Position numbers and translations under genes: made by a program
From: Trema orientale
Lineage: Eukaryota; Streptophyta; Magnoliopsida; Rosales; Cannabaceae
Assembly: GCA_002914845.1 (NCBI GenBank)
Contig: JXTC01000009.1
Coordinates: 1,366,499-1,430,498, forward strand
Direction: 5' to 3'
DNA: 64,000 nucleotides
In this document: piece by piece, positions 22,969-33,930 of the stretch
Layout: each line of letters begins with the position of its first letter
Position numbering within the stretch: position 1 is the stretch's first letter
Notes under the pieces: model-generated
The model's input: only the letters and a program-made list of their open reading frames with translations
What the model was told of the DNA's origin: nothing
Database searches by the model: none

Positions 22969-24175
22969 ATATATATATATATACTATATTTGTACTGAGT
23001 ATTTTTACTTATATACACACGGTGCTTAAAAACCAATATATTAGTAACAATGTGACATGAAAATTCATGTGCTAGACATTATGAACCATGTGGTAATAAC
23101 TTTTAAATAGAACTTTCTTTTTCAAGCTAATATATGTATGGCCAAACAATTATCACATTAATTGGTGAACAAACTTATGTATCCCTACGGCCTAAATTTA
23201 CTTGTTTTTTAGAAAAAGAAAAAAAAAAAGAAAATAAGTGAAGAAGTAGGAGTTGAATCCCCTAAACACCATTATTATTGTTGGGTAGTTGCAATGCACT
23301 AATACTAGCATTAACATGACTCTTAATGAGTCATTAAAAATTGTGGATCTGAGCTTTTAATTAATGAAGTTGTGGAATGAGCCTTTCATTTAATTATTAT
23401 TATTATTATTATTATTATTTTCCTTCTTTTCCAAGGGGAGGTTGTAGACCAAGCTTTGGTCTTTTAGGCTAACGGGTTTATTATTATAGGCACATGGACC
23501 AATACAATTGGTGCCTAAGATCAAAATGTTAAGTTTGGACCATCCACTCATAAATGACATATAAATATATGATCTTTATAATTCATGTATCAGGCTAGTC
23601 ACGAAGATTTAATTAAATATTACATTTTGCATTGCATACTACTTATTATTAATTTATTCTTAGTGTTTTTTTAAGTAATATTTCAAGGGGCAAAGCCTTA
23701 CTACAAGCCTGTACTGGATTGTTTTCAGAAATCTACTTTTAAATTTTAAAAGTAGTTGAGAATGGTCGAATAATAGGCTTTTGATAAAACTCATTTTGGT
23801 CCGCTACTCCCAAAAATATATTGCATAACAGAATTTGAGAAAATCTGAAAATGTAAGAAAAGCTTCGGTAAAATCTCATTCACTTCGCTGCCATTGTGCA
23901 ATTTTTCAGAAATACCTTATTAATAATTGTTTTTTAAGTACTTAAATATTATCTTCATCACTTAAAAATCTCTCATACCTCTTTTCAATTTTTCATAGTG
24001 TTTGTTTCTATTTTATATCTCAATACAATAATATATAACCAAGTAGACACATATACACCATTTTTTTTCAATGGTTTTTATACGTGTTTGATAAGAATAT
24101 TTGCTTCCCTAAAAAAAAATGTTCGCATTCCTTTTAACTAATCATAATCAAAATTAAAAATAGGTATATATACAT

Positions 24176-24562
24176 GGGCACTAATCCAGTAGGTAATTTT
24201 TTTTTTTTTATGTATACATAGGTATCGTTTTGGCCAATTAAAATTTATCCTGCACATTTTTTAATAATAAAAAATAAAAGAGAGAAATAGCATTGATGAT
24301 GCACATTATTATAGTCGTTAGACCACCATTAGATAACGATTCAACGGCTAAAAAATATATAGGTATCGTTTTGGCCAATTAAAATTTATCTTGCACATTT
24401 TTTAATAGTAAAAAATAAGAGAGAGAAATAACATGCATGATGTACGTCTTTTCATGCACATCATTATAGTCGTTAAACCACCATTAGATGATGATCCAAC
24501 GACTAAAAAAAATACATATACATAAGAAAAAAATTTAAAAAAAACTTACTGGATTGGCAACC
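24176..24562. mobile_element. Mutator-like MITE, 387 bp, 9-bp TSD, internally duplicated
   Basis: The left end is GGGCACTAATCCAGTAGGTA and the right end in reverse complement is GGTTGCCAATCCAGTAAGTT. The flanking TSD TATATACAT is exact (24167-24175 and 24563-24571). An internal segment of about 141 bp starting GGTATCGTTTTGGCCAATTA is repeated at 24221 and 24362, which explains the greater length than its relatives. Confidence 0.87.
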
Positions 24563-24930
24563 TATATACATAATATATGTGAGAAGACCACTTATCCACT
24601 GAAACATCCTTTGATATAAAGATTTGAGTATTGCTACTTAAGGTTGTTAATATTTTCCTAACTTCCTTTTTAAGATATTTTTATTAAAATTATTAGTCAA
24701 ATTTCCTCAGTTTTTACAAGTGTATATTCTTGTCTCTTTGGGATAATATGAGACTACAATAGGTGAGACTACACACGGTACCTCACAATTTCTTCAGAAT
24801 GCTTTTAATATCCATCTTCTTAAGATGATTTAAGACTATAATAAATGAGTGTCTATTTATGGCATCATGGGTCTCACAATTTCATCAAAATTGTTTTACG
24901 AAATGGGACATTAATAATTTAGGATTATCT

Positions 24931-25119
24931 GCAAAAAATACCCTAAAGTATAATTTTTCTACAAATTTAATATTGTCTTTTGGTTTGTACAAAATTGTAC
25001 TTTCATATTTTAAATTTCTGCAAATTTGCAGAGATTTGAAATATGAGAGTATTATTTTGTACAAGTCAAAGAATATGGTTAAAATTGCAGAGAGGTCATA
25101 CTTCAGAGTATTTTTTTAC
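24931..25119. mobile_element. Foldback MITE inside the tandem array
   Basis: The arms at 24931-25024 and 25025-25119 are imperfect reverse complements over about 95 bp. They meet at the palindrome GCAAATTTGC and share TTTGTACAAAAT and CATATTT. A possible 6-bp TSD TTATCT lies on both sides. Confidence 0.68.
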
Positions 25120-25139
25120 AGTTATCTCAATAATTTATA

Positions 25140-25384
25140 TAGAGATATAAAGTGAATCAGGTCGGCCTGGTCCGACCTACATTTGATAGGCTCGCACAGA
25201 CTTTGTACCGGGCCTAGGTCCTAATATTTAAAATTATATATAAAATAACTAAATGCGGACTTGTAGAAATGTGGGCCGGGCCGTTAGGCCTATTGCTGAA
25301 GCCCAATCCGGCCCCTACTATATGTACTGAACTGGTACCATGTTTTTCCTTCAGAATATGGGTAGGCTCACATTAACATCTCTA
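25140..25384. mobile_element. hAT-like MITE, 245 bp deletion derivative, 8-bp TSD
   Basis: The ends are TAGAGATATAAAGTG and, in reverse complement, TAGAGATGTTAATGTG. Exact AATTTATA lies on each side (25132-25139 and 25385-25392). The body is rich in GGCC motifs and matches, in reverse orientation and with a large internal deletion, the longer elements at 26777 and 31031. Confidence 0.87.
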
Positions 25385-26542
25385 AATTTATAAACAAGAG
25401 TATATCGTTTTTGTATCACACATCTCACAATTTCATCAAAATTCTTTTACAAAGTAGTCTTGGTATCCCCTTATATAAGTATTAATAACTTATATCTTTT
25501 TCTATGTGAGGCGATATGATAATCTAATAAATAAATAAGATTGTCCATTTTTTGCACCAAGACTTTCTAATTTTATCAAAATTCTTTTACCAAGTTGCAA
25601 TATCCCTTCGTACAAGTGTTAATATTTTTTTCTCTGAGGCAATACGAGACTATATTGAACTTTTACCAAGTGGTATCCTCTTATATAAGTGTTAATATCC
25701 TTCTCCCTGAGACGATATGAGAATACAATAAATGAGACTACATCCGTTTCGAAACCATGGGTATCATAACTTCCTTAAAATACTTTTGCCAAGTTGCATC
25801 CCCTTTTATAAGTTCTAATATCCTTCTCCCTAAGATGAAATAAGATTACATTTATTTTGGCACCATACATCTCAAAATTTTCCTTAGATTGCTTTTAACA
25901 AGTGGTATTCCCTCATGTAAGTTAATGTCCCTCTCCCCGAGACGATACGAGTATATAATAAATAAGACGAAATCCATTTCGAAACCATGAGTCTCATAAT
26001 TTCTTGAAAATACTTTTGCCAAGTTGCATCCTATTTTATAAGTTCTAATATTCTTCTCACTGAGACGACATAAGACTATATTTATTTTGGTACTATGCAT
26101 CTCAAAATTTTCCTTAGATTGTTTTAAACAAGTGGTATTCCCTCATGTAAGCGTTAATATTCCTCTTTCTGAGACGATACGAGAATACAATAAATGGGAC
26201 TACATCCGTTTCGAAACTATGGGTCTTATAACTTCCCTAAAATGCTTTTGCCAAGTTGCATCCCCTTTTACAAGTTCTAATATCCTTCTCCCTTAAACAA
26301 TATAAAACTACGTTCATTTTGGCACTATGCATCTCATAATTTCCTTAAATTGCTTTTAACAAGTGGTATCCTCTTCTGTAAGCGTTACTAACTTCTTCCT
26401 TGAGAAGATACAAAAATATAAATAATGAGACCATGCATGTTTCAACACCATGGGTCTCATCATTTCCTTAAAATTCTTTTGCCAAGTTGCATCCTCTTTT
26501 ATAAGTATTAATATACTTCTCATGAGACAATATAAGACTATA

Positions 26543-27543
26543 ATAATATTACTTTTATGCCTTGTATTTTGACACTTTGTTCAAATTGTACTTTGTGTTT
26601 TGGTTATTTTCAACATTGACCTTTAGATTTGAAATCTGTTACAAATTTATACACTGACATTAATTTAGACCAATTAATTTACTAATATGCCATTTAAAAA
26701 TTGAAAATAAACTACATAAAAATTGATCTGAGAATAAGTTTATTAAATCATCTTGGTAAATTAAGTGCTCTAAATTTAGAGATGTCAATGTGGGCCAGGC
26801 ATTGTAGGCCGGCCCACATTCCGAAGAAAAAAACACGATACCGGCCCGGCCTAGGCCTATATTATGTGGGGCTGGGCCAGCCCATTACATATAGTAGGGA
26901 CCGGGCTGGGCCTTAGTCAACGGCCCACATGCACGGCCCGGCACGGCCCACATTTCTATCGGTCCACATTAAGCCCATATTTAGTCCTTTTATATATAAT
27001 TTTAAATATATTTTTAATTAAAAATTTAAAAAATCTTAGTTAAAAATTTTCATTTATATGCTTTTAATGTTATTTATTTACTAATTTTTGTTTATTTTTA
27101 ATTTATTCAAATTTTAAAAGAATATAAATAGGTTTTAGACCCATATTTGATATTTTAAAGCATAGAATAACAATGAAATTAGGCCCACATTGGGGCCCAT
27201 ATTCCGCCCGCATAGGCACAGCCCACTTACGCACGGCTCACTTAGGCCCGCATAAAATGTGGACTGGGCCTGTGGACCGTACCGGGTCCCTTAATAAGAA
27301 TATGGGCCAGGCTAGCCTGGCCCATATTTTAAGCGGGCCGGGCCTAGGCACGGTACAAAGCCCATATGGGCTTATCAAATGTGGGCCCGGCCGGGCCCGG
27401 CCCACTTTACATCTCTATCTAAATTGATATCAGTGTATAAATTTGTAACAGATTTCAAATCTAAAGGTCAATATTAATAATAATCAAAATATAAAATACA
27501 AACAGAATAAAGTATCAGAATACAAGATATAAAATAATATTAT
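26543..27543. mobile_element. Outer foldback element carrying a nested hAT-like MITE
   Basis: The left arm (26543-26667) and right arm (27420-27543) are inverted copies of about 125 bp. A nearly identical 40-bp core holds GACCTTTAGATTTGAAATCT. The hAT-like element at 26777-27417 sits between them with its own 8-bp TSD, so the outer element was there first. Confidence 0.8.
26777..27417. mobile_element. hAT-like non-autonomous element, 641 bp, 8-bp TSD
   Basis: The terminal inverted repeats start TAGAGATGTCAATGTGGGCC and, from the other end, TAGAGATGTAAAGTGGGCC. The exact TSD TCTAAATT lies at 26769-26776 and 27418-27425. Both flanks are dense in GGCCC/GGGCC motifs with a very AT-rich middle (about 26985-27165). 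No transposase is seen. The 8-bp TSD and TAGRGATG-type ends fit hAT. Confidence 0.88.
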
Positions 27544-28095
27544 CCCGATATTATATGAGACTATGGTTATTTCGGCACCATGCGTCTCGTAAAAACTTGG
27601 GAAAACACTTTACCAAGTAATATTTCTTTGTATACGTGCTAATATCCTCCCTAAGACAGTAAATACTATAATAAATAAGATTATGCCCGTTTTGGCGTCA
27701 CATAAAAATTTTATTGTGGTTGCTTCGGCACCACGCGTCTCATAAAATTTTTATCAAGTGATATTTCTTTGTTTAAGTGCTGATATCCTCCCTCCCTCCC
27801 AAGACAATACAATACTATAATAAAAGAGAGTACTATGCCCGTTTTGGTGTCATGACCTTAGGTCTCACAGTTTTGTTACTTTTACGAACTTGTATTTCCT
27901 CGTATAAGTTTCAATATCCTTCTTCTTGAGAGGATTTGAGACTATAATAATTGTGACTATGTTTGTTTTGGCACCATCAGTCTCATATTTCCCTTCTTTT
28001 ACCAAATTTTACCCCATGTGTAATTGTCAAGAATCAAGATCCTCTTCATAAATGACATTAAACTATAGTAAATAAGATTATGAGCCAGTTTAATA

Positions 28096-29879
28096 TTGTT
28101 GTATTGTGTTCTATTTATAATATAGTTAACATCGAATTATTTATAAATTATATTTGCAAAACTCGTGTTATTCAAAAATAACATTTGAGTGTTTGGTAAG
28201 CTTATTATAGGATTTATGATATAAAAAAAATGCTTATAATTCAATTAATAAGTAAATTTAATACGTGGCTAAAAGCGTTCACATAATTTATAAGCAAAAT
28301 AGGAAAATGGGAAATTTAGGTAATCCCTCCCCCATGTTAGCGTATTACTTTTTGCGATCCCAAACTTTAATTGACCTTGAAATTTTTATTGAACTTTCAT
28401 TTGGAAAAAGAAAAAGAAATTGCGCTAAACCTTTATTACTGTTGTCAATAAAAGCAGTGAATAATTTGAAGGATGAAAAGATCACCATCACACGTCCTTT
28501 AGAATTAACTCTTGATAAAATTAAAATAAAAAAATTGGTGTCAATTTCCAACAGTACATGCAAAACAAAAACCGAATATAAACAGTAATTTTTACCCACA
28601 ATGTGAGCATAATTTTTTTTTTTTTACCATTGTTACTTTTACTTTTTTTTTTCTTTTGAAAAATACTTTTAACATAATTTATTTCCCAGAACAGGAGGGA
28701 ACAAAAAGATTACCACATAATAGTCTATATGATGGGAATAGTCATGAAGTGAATCCATCAAGGGATGCAAATCATAGTCACGTGCCCAAAAATATCCTAA
28801 AATAATAAGAACTGTTTTTTTCTTTTCCTTTTCAAAATTTCGTTTCTTTATTTTTTTTTTTTTGAAGAAAATGCTAGAATTTATATTAAGAAAAGGCAAG
28901 ATTTGTTTGAATTATATCAGAAATACAAACTGAATAGTTATCCAACCAAATTTGATCCACTGTGAATCTAAGGGATCAAAAATTTGTTTCAACATCATAT
29001 AGATAATACTACAAAAATATTCTTCTAAAACAAACTGCAATAATAATCTCTAAATATAGGTGAAATATTTAATTTATTCCGTTGGTCTTCATAAATTACA
29101 AAATTATATAATTTGGCTTAATAAATTGATATGAATTTTACTCTTCCATTTGTTCTGGTCAAAATTAAGTAAGATTTTTCTTAAATGACCAATGTGCCCT
29201 TAACCAAACACAATTAATTAATTTAAGAAGAAATTGTATATGATTTTTCATTACAATCTTCTTATTCAAATTTTTTTTAGTTATTATCACCCACCACCAT
29301 TTGTTTTAGGCTATTTACAAAATGGTTCTGGTTGTATCTTTCTGCTACAAGTTTATTGTAATGATATTTTTATCTTTTTTATCTCAATTTTGACCTATTA
29401 AAATAGACGTACGAGTTTTCAATAGTTACTGTTCCATAGTAACCATCATAAAAAATTAAAAATAAGTGTAAATATTAAATAATTAAGATATTAGTGCAAA
29501 CACTAATTATATATAATGATCTAAACTTAAAAGTTACCTTTTATAACAAGTTTTGAACAGGTTACCATTTAACATTAATTACAAAAATTCTTTTATTCCC
29601 TATTTTTTTAGGATTGTTACATTTGATTACCTAGGTTTTTAAAATTATGTAAATTTTGAAAACTGCTATCGATTTTGACTATTTTTTAAGCCCCTAAAAA
29701 TAATAATATATTATGATTTTATTTGCACCATTAGTCCCAAATCTTTAAGTGCCTTAGCATATTTATCCTCAAATTATTTTTTTGGCATTTAAATCCTCAA
29801 TCTTACATTTTAGATGCTAATAAGTCCTTTTTCCATTAAAGACCGTATTCATCGTTTAAGTAACAAAGGCCATTTTGGC
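28096..29879. other. AT-rich intergenic stretch, no feature recognised
   Basis: I see no gene or clear mobile element. There are poly-T runs at about 28612-28625 and 28850-28863, and short open frames without family resemblance. Some parts may be old transposon relics that I could not identify. Confidence 0.5.
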
Positions 29880-30950
29880 ATACAAACCTTATTATCTAGA
29901 ATCTTTTTAATTATCGGCACTTTGCCACGTGCTACCATGGAACACCCACCTCATTTGTGCCCAAGTTCTAGTAACTGTTAACCTCAATAGGCAAAGCGTG
30001 ACACATGTTAGCATGGGACACCCACTACGCTATATAGAATACTATCCAAGTCTAGTACCCGTTAATCTCAATCGGTACAGCACAGCATAACACATGTTAG
30101 TACGGGATACACACCTGACTTGTGCTCAAGTTCTAGTAACCATTAACCTTAATAGGCATAACACGACACATGTTCGCATGAGATACTCATTTCAATTATG
30201 CCCAAGCTCTAGTAATCGTTAACCTCAAAAGGTACAATATGACACATGCTAGCACGGGACATTGCCCGAGTCTAGAAACTATTAACATCAATCGATATGA
30301 CATAACATATCATATGCTAGCATAGGTACCAATCATACTAGCATGAGACACCTACCTCATTGATGCCGAAGTTCTAGTAACTATTAACCTCAATAGGTAC
30401 GACACATGAAAGCACATGACACCCACTATACTAGTACGAGGTATTGTCCAAGTCTAGTAACTGTTGACCTCAATTGGCATAGCACATCACAACACATGCT
30501 AGCACGGGATACCCACCATGCTAATATTGAAGCCCATAAGTGAGATAGGTATCCCATTAATCTCAATGGGACAAGAAGACACCCATCTCACTTGTGATCA
30601 AGTCTAGTAACCATTAATCTCATTTGGTTACGACACATGCTAACGTGGAACACCTATTATGCTAGTTCAGGACACTGCTCAAGTCTAGTAACCGTTAACC
30701 TTAATCAGTATAGTATAACACATGTTAGCATTGGACACTGGCCACGCTAGCATGGGACAACCACTTCACTTATTCCTAAATCTAGTAATCGTTAACCTCA
30801 GTCGGCACAATACAGTATAAGACGTGCTAGTACGAGACACCCACTTCATTGGCATATGGGATTGGAAATGTTTACATGGGACTCACCACATGTGAGCCCA
30901 ACTCTAGCACCCGTTATCCTCAAGTTGGCACACAGTATAAGGCAACCTTG
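29880..30950. repeat. Irregular ~80-100 bp tandem array with palindromic core
   Basis: A motif close to CAAGTCTAGTAACCGTTAAC recurs about eleven times (near 29966, 30051, 30131, 30208, 30271, 30372, 30452, 30602, 30683, 30781 and 30902). It alternates with variants of ACACATGCTAGCATGGGACA and CACCCACCTCA. Spacing varies from about 63 to 150 bp. CATGCTAGCATG is a perfect palindrome. No reading frame persists. Confidence 0.82.
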
Positions 30951-31030
30951 GCAAAGGACTAGCCAATCAATCATAGGAGTCCAAATTCTTCTAATTTAGG
31001 TTCATTCTTTATGATGCTATGTCTTTATCC

Positions 31031-31614
31031 TAGAGATATCAATATGGGCTAGACTTTGGGGCCCGACCCATATTCCGAAGAAAAAGCGTGGTGCAAGCCC
31101 GACCCGACTTACATTGATACAAGCTTGGGTTCGCCAAGTATATATAGTAAGGGCAGGACTAGCCTCAGAAATAGGCCCATCGGCCTGGCCCACATTTAGC
31201 CATTTTATATATAATTTTAAATATATTTTTAATTAAAAATTTAAAAAAAATCTTAATTAAATATTTTCGTTTTAATGCTTTTAATGTTATTTATTTATTT
31301 ACTTTTATTTATTTTAAATTTATTCAAATTTTAAAAGAATATGAATAAGTTTAGGACCCATTTTTTAGCTCACATAAGTGCGTAGTTAATATTTTAAAGC
31401 ATAGAACAACAACGAAATTAGGTCTATATTTTGGCCCATATTCGGCCTACATAGGCACGGCCTACTTAGGCCCGCATAAAATGTGGATTAGGCCAGTGGG
31501 CCGTGCTGGACTCTTTGATAAGATTAGGGGTCAGGCCTAAACTCGGTACAAAACAAATATGGGCTTATCAAATGTAAGTCGAGTAGGCCCAATTCGACCT
31601 ACTTTACATCTCTA
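31031..31614. mobile_element. hAT-like non-autonomous element, second long copy, 584 bp
   Basis: Same orientation and order as the element at 26777: TAGAGATATCAATATGGGC end, GGCC-rich flank, shared AT-rich core (ATATATAATTTTAAATATAT), second GGCC-rich flank and ACTTTACATCTCTA end. The 8 bp on each side do not match, so its TSD has decayed or the ends have drifted. Confidence 0.82.
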
Positions 31615-33881
31615 ACCTTAGCAAGGTCCTTGCCAATTTTCAACCTTTTAGGCTCCAACATTGGATTTTGTTGCCTATATATTTTCTTGTCCATTATTGA
31701 ATGTTAGTTGAGTTAAATGTAACCTTAAAGGTTTTTGTTTAGCAAGAAACAAGATGGTTGAAAAAATATATATTTATATAGCTAATGTAGCTCAATTGAT
31801 ATGATAAAAATGAGCCACATCAACTAAAATTTTTTCATGAAAATTTCTTACAGAATAAATACCATATATTACATAAAATTGTCAAAGTTGAAATACATTG
31901 GCATTCTTTTGGGGCGATTATACTCAATTGCTTTTTAGAAAAAAAAAACCTAAAAAAAAAATCATTTGAAAGCACTAATGAAATTCAAATCGAAGCCTAT
32001 AGTCTCTATTTTTTTTCAATGAATATTGTCTTTCTTTTAGGAAATATCGCTTTTTCTAATATCTATCATACTTTATTTTATTTTCAGTTTTTTTTCAAGA
32101 CGCACAAAACTTTGTACTGGCATATCCAACACCTTAATGAGTTAAAATGACACATTTCTCTTGTAGCAATTACAAGTTTGTTTTTGAGGAAAAGAGTTTT
32201 TTTACTTATTTATTTACTCTTTTGGTCAATTACACAGTTATCCTTTAAAAGTTATGTATATAAGAATCACATGTCAATTTAAAAGTGGAATTTGGCATAC
32301 TGGCCTCAAGGACTAACATATACAATTCTTTTAAGAGTTCAGGATTTAAATTCCAAATTTAAGGATTGGAGACCTAAATATCAAAAATGCAAAACATTTG
32401 AAACTACCCATTAGTATATTTAATATGGTTGACTTAGAGAATATAAAATAGTTCTTTTTATTTCCAATTTAAGAATCCCTTGAATCTTAAATCAAGATTC
32501 CATTTGAACAAATAAAAAATATATTGAAAAATTCCATATCAATACGTCACTAACAAGTTGTACACCTCAAATAATAATCTAGATGGATAAACACTAGAGT
32601 AACTATTGAAACTTCACCCTGAAATAGACAATTTCCCGGTGATTTAGTGACTTACTAATCCAATGAGATATTTTTGTTGTCTTAAAATTGAGTAGATGAA
32701 TTAATCATTGCACCTAAGTCGGAATGATATTTTGTAATTATTTCTAACGTATAATGGCAGTAGTGCGAATATAATGTTAAAACAAGTAACATATGTACGA
32801 ACTCCAATCCAACTTCTTTTTTTTTTTAATCAATTTAATTGTCATCATATAATTGGATTTTATCATTTGAGTTGACTAATTCACTTCGAAACTGATATAC
32901 ATATGATTTACTAAACAGTATTTTGTACTAATCACAAAATAACAAATCAATTGCAATTTCAATTAGTGAAAGAAAAAAAAAAAGAAAAGAAAAGTAGTCG
33001 AAAATTGAGTTCATACCTGAGGTATTCGGCTAAGTGACCTTCCCAAATTCCTTTTTTGCGAAATATCATTCTTATTTCTCATATTTTTCTTCTATTTTTA
33101 TTTTTTTGACATTGCACATGAAAAGCCTAAAAAGCAACAGTCCTAAGATTTTCTTTGCTTCCTGATTTTTAGGTTGAAAAACCACGATTTTGAGCTCCAA
33201 ATTGACGATTGTGTGTTTTTATTTGATTCAACCTTCTAAATATGAAAAAACATAATTTCTTAACAGTATTTTAACTCAACTAAACATTAAATATTAATTT
33301 TTTTAAAAAAACAAATATCAGATGATTTGAGAGTTTTCAAAGAAAAGGCATCATAGAGAAAGCAAAAATTTCATTAAAGAAAAGATTATTAAAAATAATG
33401 GAATTAAATAAAATCGCGTTTAATGTCATATAACTAAGAGGATCCATTGATATTGTATATTAGGGCTTTGAGCAAAATGGCAAAATTTTGGGCCTATCTT
33501 TAATAAATGTCCTTTTCTCAATTCTCAAACATTATAATAAAAAATTCTTTTCAAAAAAAAAAAAAAGTTATAATAAAATGCGATACTCGTATCAAGCTCA
33601 TTATATAATATATAGTATATCATATAATACTCATTACTTAGAAAAAAAATTAGTATAATAATTGATCTACTGATACATAAATTAATATGTATAAATTTTA
33701 CATGCTTATATAATCACAAACGATGAAACGACTATTTAGCAAAAAATGAATAAACAAAATCTGCCATTTAGCAAGAAATTAAATAAGCGGCAATTTCTTA
33801 AAATAAAAGAAAAAATGACTATTTGTTATAAAAACTTTAGTATTATTATCCACGACTGTCCTCTTTTGTCCTTTTGCCCAG
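31615..33881. other. AT-rich intergenic stretch, no feature recognised
   Basis: I see no gene. Low-complexity A and T runs dominate, and the open frame at 33746-34078 partly overlaps the LINE tail and is not credible. It ends at the left TSD of the large LINE. Confidence 0.5.
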
Positions 33882-33930
33882 CAGCTTTGATCAGCCTTTT
33901 TTTTTTTTTTTTTGCTCCGAAAAGATTCCT

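Larger units (their letters stand above)
24720..28095. repeat. Degenerate ~231-bp dimeric tandem array, broken by MITEs
   Basis: The phrase TTTTGCCAAGTTGCATC recurs at about 25784, 26014, 26246 and 26477, spacings of 230-232 bp. Between these lies a related half-unit with AACAAGTGGTATTCC and GAGACTACATCCGTTTCGAAAC, so each unit is two diverged ~115-bp halves. More degenerate units extend left to about 24720 and right to about 28095 around inserted elements. No coding potential was seen. Confidence 0.82.

Noticed and set aside
29880-30950. CRISPR-like array
   Set aside because: Units are degenerate, spacing is irregular, the spacers are repeats too, and the context is a plant nuclear genome.
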